Shown here piece by piece: positions 43,284 through 51,300 of a stretch of 64,000 nucleotides of DNA. Made by a program: the position numbers and the translations under genes. The stretch's first letter is position 1, and the number at the start of each line of letters is the position of its first letter. The notes under the pieces are model-generated. The model worked only from the letters and a program-made list of their open reading frames with translations, did not search any database and was not told the origin of the DNA. This DNA is from Stygiobacter sp043807765 (GTDB taxonomy: Bacteria > Bacteroidota > Ignavibacteria > Ignavibacteriales > Melioribacteraceae). Where the stretch lies: assembly GCA_043807765.1 (NCBI GenBank), contig JAZDFQ010000089.1, positions 1 through 64,000 on the forward strand, given 5' to 3'.

Positions 43284-44921
43284 ATGGCAAATGCTGTTTT
43301 TCATCATCCAATGCCGGAAAATGAACCGGTAAAAACATTTGCGCCCGGTTCGCCGGAACGTGCGCTTCTTAAAGCTAAGCTCGCAGAAATGCAAAACCAA
43401 ACAATAGATATTCCTCTCATCATCGGCGGAAAAGAAATTAGAACCGGCGATACTTCTAATATTGTGATGCCTCATAATCACAAACATATACTTGGTAAAT
43501 ATCATAGGGCGGGAACAAAAGAAGTGCAATTGGCAATCGATTCTGCAATGGAAGCATGGAAAACTTGGTCAGCTATGGAATGGCAAGACCGTGCAGCCAT
43601 TTTTATGCGTGCTGCAGATATGATAACGCTTACTGATTGGCGTTATACAATTCTCGCGGCAACTATGTTGGGACAAAGCAAAAATGCTCATCAAGCGGAA
43701 ATTGATTCAGCATGCGAGACTGCAGATTTCTTTCGCTTTAATGTTCACTACGCTTACAAGCTTTATCAAGAACAACCGCCTCATTCACCTCACGGAATGT
43801 GGAACAGAACGGAATACCGTCCACTTGAGGGATTTATTTTTGCAGTTGCTCCATTCAATTTCACAACGTTTAATGCAAACTTACCCGGCGCTCCGGCAAT
43901 TATGGGAAATGTTGCCTTGCTAAAACCGGCGGCAACGTCAGTTCTTTCTGCTTATTATATGATAAAACTTTTAGAAGCTGCCGGACTTCCTCCGGGAGTT
44001 ATTAACTTCATTCCCGGCTCGGGACAAAAAATTGGCGACGTGGTTTTTAACGATCCGAATTTTGCCGGCTTACACTTTACCGGAAGCACACAAGTGTTTC
44101 AATCAATGTGGAAAATTATTGGCAGCAATATTAACAAGTATAAAACCTATCCAAGAATTGTTGGCGAAACCGGCGGCAAAGATTTTGTGTTCGCTCATTC
44201 AAGCGCTAATGTTCGTGGTTTAGCAACTGCGTTGATCCAAGGATCATTCGAGTATCAAGGACAGAAATGTTCGGCCGCTTCGCGTGCATACATTCCTAAA
44301 TCAATTTGGCCCGAATTAAAACAGATTCTTGTTTCAGATTTGAAAGGATTGAAAACCGGTCCGGTTACGGATTTTACAAACTACAACAACGCGGTAATTG
44401 ATAAAGCTGCTTTCGATTCAATTGTAAGCTACATTGAATACGCTAAGAAAGCTAAAGATGCTGAAATAATTGTTGGCGGAAAGTACAATGACAAAGTTGG
44501 TTACTTCATCAACCCAACAATTATTGTAACTACTAATCCAAAATTCAAATCAATTGAAGAAGAAATCTTTGGTCCGGTGCTAACAATTTATGTTTATGAA
44601 GATGAAAAGTTTGAAGAGACATTAAGGATTTGCGATCAAACTTCTCCTTATGCACTAACAGGCGCTATCTTTGCAGAGGACAGACAAGCAATTGTTACTG
44701 CAGATAAAATTCTAAAACATGCTGCCGGAAATTTTTATATTAATGATAAACCAACCGGTGCGGTTGTTGGGCAGCAGCCATTCGGCGGTGCGCGCGCTAG
44801 CGGTACAAATGACAAAGCGGGAAGCTTCTTAAATATTGTCCGCTGGGTTTCTCCAAGAACAATTAAGGAGAGCTTTGTTCCAAGAAGCGATTTCCGCTAT
44901 CCATTCATGAGTGAAAAATAA
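43284..44921 (+). CDS. 1-pyrroline-5-carboxylate dehydrogenase (ALDH4-like)
   Basis: The 545-aa aldehyde dehydrogenase has E295 (GETGGKD) and catalytic C329 (YQGQKCSAASR). The early segment AFxPGSPER, YRPLEGFIFAVAPFNF and the FGGARASGTNDKAG region are the pattern of stand-alone P5CDH, including animal ALDH4A1. It oxidises glutamate semialdehyde to glutamate, and the hydroxylated analogue to 4-hydroxyglutamate, with NAD. It completes the proline branch started by the PRODH on the other strand. Confidence 0.93.
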   Translation: MANAVFHHPMPENEPVKTFAPGSPERALLKAKLAEMQNQTIDIPLIIGGKEIRTGDTSNIVMPHNHKHILGKYHRAGTKEVQLAIDSAMEAWKTWSAMEWQDRAAIFMRAADMITLTDWRYTILAATMLGQSKNAHQAEIDSACETADFFRFNVHYAYKLYQEQPPHSPHGMWNRTEYRPLEGFIFAVAPFNFTTFNANLPGAPAIMGNVALLKPAATSVLSAYYMIKLLEAAGLPPGVINFIPGSGQKIGDVVFNDPNFAGLHFTGSTQVFQSMWKIIGSNINKYKTYPRIVGETGGKDFVFAHSSANVRGLATALIQGSFEYQGQKCSAASRAYIPKSIWPELKQILVSDLKGLKTGPVTDFTNYNNAVIDKAAFDSIVSYIEYAKKAKDAEIIVGGKYNDKVGYFINPTIIVTTNPKFKSIEEEIFGPVLTIYVYEDEKFEETLRICDQTSPYALTGAIFAEDRQAIVTADKILKHAAGNFYINDKPTGAVVGQQPFGGARASGTNDKAGSFLNIVRWVSPRTIKESFVPRSDFRYPFMSEK

Positions 44922-44928
44922 ATTTTTC

Positions 44929-45018
44929 TGTCATTCTGAACCCGCGATTTTTGCGGGTGAAGAATCTCTAACGTTTATTTATTGAGATATTTCGTCCCGG
45001 GAAACCGGGACTCAATAT
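44929..45018. repeat. Dispersed inverted-repeat element, family A (copy 2)
   Basis: It shares long words with the 20799-20888 copy: TGTCATTCTGA, GGTGAAGAATCTCT, GAGATATTTCGTCCC and GGGACTCAATAT, and has the same two internal hairpins with different bases (CCCGC...GCGGG; TCCCGG...CCGGGA). It begins 8 bp after the P5CDH stop and fills the gap to the converging MOSC-MogA gene. Confidence 0.9.
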
Positions 45019-45024
45019 TTAGAG

Positions 45025-45957
45025 TTAATGACCAAGTCCATGTAGCATAAGAATTGCATGTTCGATTACTTTCAATATTTCACCAACATAATCTTCAACT
45101 GCTTTAACACTTCCGGGTAAAGAAAAAATCAGTGTTTCATTTTTTACTGCGGCTATTGATCTGCTGAGAATTGATGAAGGAATTGCATCGTAGTATTTGA
45201 GGCGTATCTGATCCATTATTCCGGGAATCAACTTATCCGAAAACTTTTCTACTATTTCCGGAGTAATATCACGCGGACCGATTCCCGTTCCGCCGGTTGT
45301 GAAAATAACATCAACTTTTTCATCAACACTTTTTTGAAGTTCGGCGAGAAGTTTTTCACCATCATCTGGAATGAGAGAATAAAGATATTCAACATGCCAG
45401 CGTTTACCGGTGAAGAATTCTGTAAGATTTTCTTTCATAGCCGGACCGCTTAAATCTTTATACTCTCCGCTAAATGCACGATCGCTGAGAGTTATAATTT
45501 TTATTTTCAACGGTCGGGGGAAATATTCGATCTTATCATTCGTGCTAAGAAAGCCATCCTTGATAACTCGAGTAAATATTCCGGATTTTGGCATAACGCA
45601 TTTACCTACCTCCACATAAATTGCGCAGCCATCTCCGTGACACTTCTTTCCTATCTGGGTAACTTCCAGTTCTACTTCGCCAATTTTGAAGCGGTCTAAG
45701 ATGGCGGCTTTCTTAAAATCTATTCCGTGTGTAGTTATATTCTCTGCAAACTCGCCGGGGAGAAATTTTCTGCCCTCGGCATCCAGCATAGAAAAGTTAT
45801 CAATATCTTCTTGAGCTAACATGCTGACTTGTCTGTGCCAGCTTCCGGAATGTGCATCTCCTACAATTCCAAGTTTGCTAATCTCAGCTTTTTCTCGCGG
45901 AGTTTTTATTGTTCCTTTTTCTTCGGAAATATTTAGTGAAACTATATAGCTGTTCAT
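45025..45957 (-). CDS. MOSC-MogA/MoaB fusion, molybdenum cofactor biosynthesis
   Basis: The 310-aa protein joins a MOSC domain (about 1-145; GDAHSG, PGEFAENIT, GKKCHGDGCAIY with the conserved Cys) to a MogA/MoaB domain (about 150-310; ITLSDRAFSGEYKDLSGP, FTTGGTGIGPRD, SLPGS). MogA adenylylates molybdopterin before metal insertion; MOSC domains bind or transfer the cofactor's sulfur or metal. It is the last gene of the tungsten/molybdenum operon, about 70 bp after moaC with a family B repeat between. Confidence 0.92.
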   Translation of the reverse strand: MNSYIVSLNISEEKGTIKTPREKAEISKLGIVGDAHSGSWHRQVSMLAQEDIDNFSMLDAEGRKFLPGEFAENITTHGIDFKKAAILDRFKIGEVELEVTQIGKKCHGDGCAIYVEVGKCVMPKSGIFTRVIKDGFLSTNDKIEYFPRPLKIKIITLSDRAFSGEYKDLSGPAMKENLTEFFTGKRWHVEYLYSLIPDDGEKLLAELQKSVDEKVDVIFTTGGTGIGPRDITPEIVEKFSDKLIPGIMDQIRLKYYDAIPSSILSRSIAAVKNETLIFSLPGSVKAVEDYVGEILKVIEHAILMLHGLGH

Positions 45958-45980
45958 GTTTGTTCCTTTTTGCTTAGCGA

Positions 45981-46022
45981 CTTTGCGGCTTGGCGAGAAA
46001 AAATATCTCGCGAAGACGCAAA
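45981..46022. repeat. Dispersed inverted-repeat element, family B (copy 2)
   Basis: Imperfect inverted arms CTTTGCGGCTTGGCGAGA and TCTCGCGAAGACGCAAAG, related to the 21059-21120 element. It lies in the operon between moaC and the MOSC-MogA gene and could form a hairpin in the mRNA. Confidence 0.7.
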
Positions 46023-46025
46023 GGA

Positions 46026-46484
46026 TTAATCTACTAGGTCGCTTTTTGTTTTTTCTACAAGTTTTATTTCACCGATAATCATTTGTTTATCAACAGCTTT
46101 GCACATATCATATATTGTAAGCAGTGCCGCTGAAACTGCTGTTAGCGCTTCCATTTCAATTCCGGTTTGTCCGACACATTTGGCAAAGCTCGAAACTCTA
46201 ACTCCGTCTTTCTCCAAATCAGCTCGTACATCAAGTTTAGTAATTTGCAGCGGATGACAAAGTGGAATTAACTCGCTCGTTTTCTTCCCGGCTTGAATTC
46301 CGGCAATCTCGGCTACCGTGAGAACATCTCCCTTTTTCAGTTTGTTTTCCTTAATCAACGATAGTGTCTCAGACTGCAGATGAATGAATCCTTCTGCGCG
46401 AGCTGTTCGAAATTGAATTTTCTTTCCGCCCACATCAACCATGTTTGCACGTCCATCATTATCAACATGAGATAACTTTTCCAC
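46026..46484 (-). CDS. moaC: Cyclic pyranopterin monophosphate synthase
   Basis: The 152-aa protein has the MoaC opening LSHVDNDGRANMVDVG, the LIPLCHPLQIT block and GIEMEALTAVSAALLTIYDMCKA in overlapping parts. It converts the MoaA product into cyclic pyranopterin monophosphate. Its ATG follows the moaA stop codon directly. moaD and moaE, needed for the next step, are not in the window. Confidence 0.97.
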   Translation of the reverse strand: MEKLSHVDNDGRANMVDVGGKKIQFRTARAEGFIHLQSETLSLIKENKLKKGDVLTVAEIAGIQAGKKTSELIPLCHPLQITKLDVRADLEKDGVRVSSFAKCVGQTGIEMEALTAVSAALLTIYDMCKAVDKQMIIGEIKLVEKTKSDLVD

Positions 46485-47285
46485 TCATCCTCCGATATTA
46501 TAAAATTTGTGTGCTGTGCTAGAGTTTCCGCAAGCCGGTTTTTGTTCAATCGCCATTCGCAATGCTTCATTATAATCAACATCTCTGATATTAATTGAGA
46601 TATCGCTGAACAAGCATGGCTTTATAAAACCATCGCTTGTTAAACGAAGGCGGTTACAGTTAGCACAGTCACCGCCGCTGCCGCCATGCACAATTCCAAA
46701 CTCACCTTTTTCAATATCCATTTCATAAATGAAACGCGCTTCTAATCCGTTTTCATCACAATACTTTTTAACAGCAAGCGCATCGGGTTCGCCAATTGTT
46801 TTCTTAATAACGCAATTAATTTTTATTGGATTTAGTCCGGCATTCTTTGCTGCTGCAATACCCCTCTTAACTTCATTAATATTGCCGCCGCGTGTAATAG
46901 AAGCAAACTTCTGTTCATCAATCGTATCAAGACTGATATTCACTCTCTGCAATCCGGCATCTTTTAATTGCTGTGCATATTTATAAAGAAGTAGTCCATT
47001 TGTCGTCATTGATAAATCTTTTATTCCATCTATCTTGGAAATCATTTGTACAAGATTAACAATACCCTTTCGTACAAGCGGCTCACCGCCGGTAATTCTA
47101 ACTTTCGAAATTCCAATCTCAGTTGCACACTTTGTAAACTCTGTAATTTCTTCAAAGGAAAGTATAGAAGAGTGATCAATCAATTTGATTCCTTCTTCCG
47201 GCATGCAGTAAACACACCGCAAGTTGCACCGGTCTGTTACACTTATCCGCAGATAATTTATTGTGCGATCAAATTTGTCTAACAT
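46485..47285 (-). CDS. moaA: GTP 3',8-cyclase, compact form
   Basis: The radical-SAM enzyme for the first Moco step. The SAM cluster motif is C20-x3-C24-x2-C27 (DRCNLRCVYC), the GEP motif is at about 67-69, and the second cluster ligands are C207, C210 and C224 (DCANCNRLRL, KPCLF). The C-terminus ends in GG as required. It is only 266 aa; MoaA is usually about 320-340. The missing part lies between RFIYEMDIEKG and the second cluster, where a helical segment of roughly 50 residues is normally found. All catalytic ligands remain. It overlaps moeA by 17 bp. Confidence 0.93.
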   Translation of the reverse strand: MLDKFDRTINYLRISVTDRCNLRCVYCMPEEGIKLIDHSSILSFEEITEFTKCATEIGISKVRITGGEPLVRKGIVNLVQMISKIDGIKDLSMTTNGLLLYKYAQQLKDAGLQRVNISLDTIDEQKFASITRGGNINEVKRGIAAAKNAGLNPIKINCVIKKTIGEPDALAVKKYCDENGLEARFIYEMDIEKGEFGIVHGGSGGDCANCNRLRLTSDGFIKPCLFSDISINIRDVDYNEALRMAIEQKPACGNSSTAHKFYNIGG

Positions 47286-48444
47286 CTACAATTGTACCTT
47301 TCTTAATTTCACTTACTCCTATTGGAACCGAAATTATTCCATCTGCAAAAGCGAGAGCGCTAATATGCGCCGAGCCGTGGTATTCAATGGCTTCAACCTT
47401 TCCTTCCGAATTGATTTTTACCGGAATGTGGGCAAGTCGTTCACTTCTTTTTCGTTTGAAATCAAAAGCCATTTCTAAACGAAGAGCTTTATAGTAGTTT
47501 TTCAGACCCATCAATCCAGCTAAAAATTCTTTAACGAAAAATTCAAATACTACGAATGATGAAACCGGATTGCCCGGCATTCCGAATACGAAAGTGTTTT
47601 CGGATTTCCCAAATACAGTTGGTTTACCCGGTTGAACAGCTACCTTCTCGAAAAGTAATTCGAATCCGGTCTTCTTTAATACTGCCGGAACAAGATCATA
47701 TTCTCCCATCGAAACACCTCCGGTTATCAAAATCAAATCGCATTCTTGTTTCGCTTTGATAATCGCAGCGGAAATTTCTTCTTCAGTGTCTTTCACAATT
47801 CCATAGTAGTTCGTGTTGCAGCCAAAGCCTTCGCATTGAGCAATTAATTGATATGCGTTGGTGTTTCTTATCTGAGATTCTTTAGGTGCCGTTCCCGGCT
47901 CAACAATTTCATCTCCGGTAGTAATAATTCCAACTTTAGGTTTGATACTTACAATCGGCCCGGCGCACCCGGTGAGAGCCAGCGAAGCAATTTCCTTTTC
48001 AGTAATTCTAGTTCCGGCAGGAATTAATTTTTGTCCTACAATAACATCTTCAGCTTTATAGCAAATGTTATTCGCTGTCTTGTCTTTTCGAAATTTTATT
48101 TTGTTGACGGAAAGTTCATCCACTTCCTCAACAACTATTACACAATCAGCGCCTTTTGGAATCATTGCGCCAGTCATAATTTTGGCGCATTGATTTTTGC
48201 CAATCTCAAATTTCGGCTGATAACCGGCTTGTATTGTTTCTACTACCTCAAGCTCATTCGCGATGTCTTCTCTTCTGCAAGCGTAACCATCCATTGCAGA
48301 TTTATCAAACGGCGGCATATTCATATCCGATAGAATATCTTCGCGCAAAACTCGGTTCAGACTTTCCATCATCTCTACTTCTTCTGTTGCAAGCAGATGA
48401 GTATTCGCCTTTACTATTTCAAGAGCTTGTTCGTAAGTAATCAT
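47269..48444 (-). CDS. moeA: Molybdopterin molybdenumtransferase MoeA
   Basis: The 391-aa protein has the MoeA start SYEQAL-like (ITYEQALEIV), MPPFDKSAMDGYA, the AKIMTGAMIPKGAD block, TGDEIVEPG, the MPT-binding TGGVSMGEYD and FGMPGNPVSSFV. It inserts molybdate or tungstate into adenylylated molybdopterin. With tungsten enzymes, a dedicated MoeA is often linked to the tungsten genes, so this copy may be the tungsten-inserting one. That is inference from the operon. Confidence 0.96.
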   Translation of the reverse strand: MITYEQALEIVKANTHLLATEEVEMMESLNRVLREDILSDMNMPPFDKSAMDGYACRREDIANELEVVETIQAGYQPKFEIGKNQCAKIMTGAMIPKGADCVIVVEEVDELSVNKIKFRKDKTANNICYKAEDVIVGQKLIPAGTRITEKEIASLALTGCAGPIVSIKPKVGIITTGDEIVEPGTAPKESQIRNTNAYQLIAQCEGFGCNTNYYGIVKDTEEEISAAIIKAKQECDLILITGGVSMGEYDLVPAVLKKTGFELLFEKVAVQPGKPTVFGKSENTFVFGMPGNPVSSFVVFEFFVKEFLAGLMGLKNYYKALRLEMAFDFKRKRSERLAHIPVKINSEGKVEAIEYHGSAHISALAFADGIISVPIGVSEIKKGTIVDVRQI

Positions 48445-48454
48445 TTTGCAGCCT

Positions 48455-49462
48455 TTATTTCACATTAAGTATTTCAATTTTTTCAACGGAACGGACATTG
48501 CGATCAACAAAAAAATCCGGCGTAGCAAATAAATTATATTTCCCTTTTTCTAGTGAGCCGTTTTCTTCAATCAATAGAAAATCGTTCATATCGTTTCTGT
48601 TTACAATTTCACTTAAACTGTATGTTACTCTGTATCCATCTTTTGCAGAAACACAAAGCACGGTTGATGCGATTTGTTTTTCATCAATCTTAATATGGTT
48701 TTTCAGAACATCTTTAAAAACAAATCCTTCCACTTCATCAACACCTTTCCAGCCCATTCCATGTCCGTAACCAAGGCCGCGAAATTTTCTCTTTTCAATT
48801 CCAGAAATATCTTTAACCACAACGTTTTCAGTCGGACTCGTAACCATAAACTCCGGAGTATAAATTTCTTTGATTCTCTCTTTAGAATATGTTCCGGCGA
48901 AAGACTTGATTGTAATTTTTGTAGGATTGGTGATAGTGCGAAAGTTAAACGCATCGTTGCCGCTAACCAAAATAGGCGCCTCCGGTAAAGGCCATTTCAT
49001 TTTCATTTTAGATGGATTAATTGCGCGGACCGATTTTGTAATTATTGTTCGAAAATTGTCTTTAGCGTAGAACAATTCTCCCCAGCTAAAAACTGCTTTT
49101 TCACCTTTGTCGTTTTCAACAACAACGTACATATCAACGGCAGGTTTGAATTCAGCTTCGTTAGCTTTATTTACTTTCTTCTGATTAATAATATCGAACA
49201 AAGAGTAGCCGCTAAAAAAGTAAGAACCGATAAATTTATTTTTATCCTTCCCATAAAGAACATTCTTTCCCGGAAAACTATTTACCGGAAGCAAAGTCAG
49301 ATCAACAGCTCCGGGATTTTCAACTTCTCCTTCCACCATAATGCTTTTTAGCGAGTATTCTTTTAGTTCCGAGTCATCAAAAAAACTTGGAGAAGATTCG
49401 GTTTTGTCTTGCGCAAAGATTGGCAAAGCTAATAACACTAATGCAAGTAATACTCTTTTCAT
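48455..49462 (-). CDS. Exported duplicated sulfite-oxidase-fold-like protein
   Basis: The 335-aa protein has a signal peptide (MKRVLLALVLLALPIFAQ). Two halves each show features of the oxidoreductase molybdopterin-binding (SUOX) fold: VEGEVENPGAVDLTLLPV ... VVVENDKGEKAVFSWGELFY, and ITIKSFAG ... LCVSAKDGYRVTYSLSEI. I see no clear molybdenum-ligating Cys; the lone Cys here sits on a strand next to DGY. It lies 6 bp after the ABC ATPase gene and 10 bp before moeA. A periplasmic role tied to Mo/W, perhaps cofactor or oxyanion binding, is inference. Confidence 0.7.
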   Translation of the reverse strand: MKRVLLALVLLALPIFAQDKTESSPSFFDDSELKEYSLKSIMVEGEVENPGAVDLTLLPVNSFPGKNVLYGKDKNKFIGSYFFSGYSLFDIINQKKVNKANEAEFKPAVDMYVVVENDKGEKAVFSWGELFYAKDNFRTIITKSVRAINPSKMKMKWPLPEAPILVSGNDAFNFRTITNPTKITIKSFAGTYSKERIKEIYTPEFMVTSPTENVVVKDISGIEKRKFRGLGYGHGMGWKGVDEVEGFVFKDVLKNHIKIDEKQIASTVLCVSAKDGYRVTYSLSEIVNRNDMNDFLLIEENGSLEKGKYNLFATPDFFVDRNVRSVEKIEILNVK

Positions 49463-49468
49463 TTTTCC

Positions 49469-50515
49469 TCATTTATAGATTTTACATGATGATGCTTTGA
49501 AGTTCACCCAGACTTCTTTTCCTATTTCAAGTTTCAATTCATTTTTAGAATCACCGGAAATAAGTGCGATTAATTCAGTTCCGATATTCACTGTAATTTC
49601 AAATCCAACTTTAGCCGGCGCAATGTCTATAATCTTTCCTTTGAAATGATTTCTGCTGCTTCCCTTTTCTGTCTCGGTTGAAATACTAATTTCTTCCGGC
49701 TGAAGTGTCAGAAACACTTCTCCATCCTCAACATCAGTTAAACAAAAAATATTTGTTCCGTTGGTAGAGAATTCTTTTAGATCACTTTGAGGAATAGTAT
49801 TCAAATTTCCTCTAAAGAAATTTTTTGTGCCGATAAAGTGAGCTACAAACTCTGATTTAGGATGGCGAAAAATCTCTTCCGGTGAGGCGATATGAACAAG
49901 CGCACCTTTTTCCATTACTCCTATTTTTGTTGCAAGCGAAATTGCTTCTTCATAATCGTGAGTTACGTGGACGATTGTAATTCCACTACGGTTAAGTTGG
50001 CGTAGCAGCATTCTCAATTCACTTTTAGATTTTGAATCGAGCGATGCTAGCGGTTCGTCAAGTAGAAAAATATCGTTGTCAGCCGCTAAACTTCTTGCTA
50101 AAGAAACACGCTGATACTCTCCGCCGGAAAGTGTTTCCGGTTTACGGGAAAGAAACTCAGTTGCACCAACTTTTTCGGCACAAGCAAGAACTCTTGTTTT
50201 TATATTCTTTCCACCATTGCTCTTTAATGGATATGCTATGTTTTCAAAAACAGATAAATGCGTAAACAAATCTGCGTCTTGATAAACGATACTGACTTTT
50301 CTTTGCTGAATTTTCCTTGAGGTAATTTCTTCGCCACGTAAAAATATTTTTCCGCTAGTTGGGTTTATTAATCCGGCAATTGATTCCAACAGTAAACTTT
50401 TACCAACACCGGATAAGCCGAGAATCACAAAGTAATCACCGCGATCAACTTCAAAGCTGATATTCTTTAATTCAAATTCGCCAACACGCAACGATATGTT
50501 TTCCAACTTCAGCAT
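49469..50515 (-). CDS. wtpC: Tungstate/molybdate ABC transporter ATP-binding protein
   Basis: The start is ATG 50515, overlapping the permease stop (TGATG). The 348-aa protein has Walker A GLSGVGKS, signature TLSGGEYQRVSLARSL, Walker B DIFLLDEPLAS, and the His loop HVTHDYEEA. The C-terminal domain (about 235-348) resembles the MOP/TOBE domain of ModC/WtpC that binds oxyanion and can give feedback control. It energises uptake of tungstate or molybdate with the next two proteins. Confidence 0.9.
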   Translation of the reverse strand: MLKLENISLRVGEFELKNISFEVDRGDYFVILGLSGVGKSLLLESIAGLINPTSGKIFLRGEEITSRKIQQRKVSIVYQDADLFTHLSVFENIAYPLKSNGGKNIKTRVLACAEKVGATEFLSRKPETLSGGEYQRVSLARSLAADNDIFLLDEPLASLDSKSKSELRMLLRQLNRSGITIVHVTHDYEEAISLATKIGVMEKGALVHIASPEEIFRHPKSEFVAHFIGTKNFFRGNLNTIPQSDLKEFSTNGTNIFCLTDVEDGEVFLTLQPEEISISTETEKGSSRNHFKGKIIDIAPAKVGFEITVNIGTELIALISGDSKNELKLEIGKEVWVNFKASSCKIYK

Positions 50516-51300
50516 CAGCTTTTCTTTTTGATTAATCTTAGCATGATAAAAAGTCCAAGACACACCGCCACAAACAACGCTGCTACCGGAACAGAATATT
50601 TTAATCCATAAGAAGTAAATCTTTCAAAAATTAAGACCGGGGCCGTCTTTGGATTATAAGCAACAATAATTACCGCACCGAACTCACTTAAGCCACGTGC
50701 CCACATAAGAATGAAACCAGACAAAACTGAGCGCCAAGCAAGTGGAAGTGAGATCGTAAAGAAAACCCTAATTGGAGAAGCCCCTAATGTTAGTGCTACT
50801 TTTTCCAGCCTTTCCGGAACAGCAGCAAATCCATCTCGCGCCGCATTAATTAGAAACGGAATGCTTACGAATGCCATCGCCATTATTATTCCAGCCGGAT
50901 TGCCAATGAATTTCACTCCAAATACTTCCGCTCCACGTCCAAGCCAGCTGTCTCTTGTCAGTAAACCTAGAACAGCAATTCCCGCAGCAGAGTGTGGAAT
51001 GATAATCGGCAAATCAATTATTCCGTTAACCAAACTTTTCAGCGGAAAGTTTTTGCGCGCAAGCATATAAGCGAGTGGAATTGCAAAGAATGAAAACAAA
51101 ATTGTTCCAGCCATTGATGTCCACAAACTCAACCAAACGCTGTCACGTACTTCTTCATCGCCGATTGCATTTGTTATTGACCCAATCGATGTATGGAAAT
51201 ACATTCCGGCAATTGGAGCCAAGATAAATAGCAACACAATTCCGCCGAGGAATGTAAAGGTTAATCTCATCCCAGAAATATTTTTGAATGCGTTAATCAT
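50515..51300 (-). CDS. wtpB: Tungstate/molybdate ABC transporter permease
   Basis: The 261-aa protein has six hydrophobic segments and the ABC permease EAA loop (AARDGFAAVPERLEKVALTLGASP, in part, followed by FTISLPLAWRS). ARGLSEFGAVIIVAYNP is typical of ModB/WtpB/CysT-like permeases. It overlaps the binding-protein gene by 4 bp (ATGA) and the ATPase gene by 1 bp. Confidence 0.92.
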   Translation of the reverse strand: MINAFKNISGMRLTFTFLGGIVLLFILAPIAGMYFHTSIGSITNAIGDEEVRDSVWLSLWTSMAGTILFSFFAIPLAYMLARKNFPLKSLVNGIIDLPIIIPHSAAGIAVLGLLTRDSWLGRGAEVFGVKFIGNPAGIIMAMAFVSIPFLINAARDGFAAVPERLEKVALTLGASPIRVFFTISLPLAWRSVLSGFILMWARGLSEFGAVIIVAYNPKTAPVLIFERFTSYGLKYSVPVAALFVAVCLGLFIMLRLIKKKS

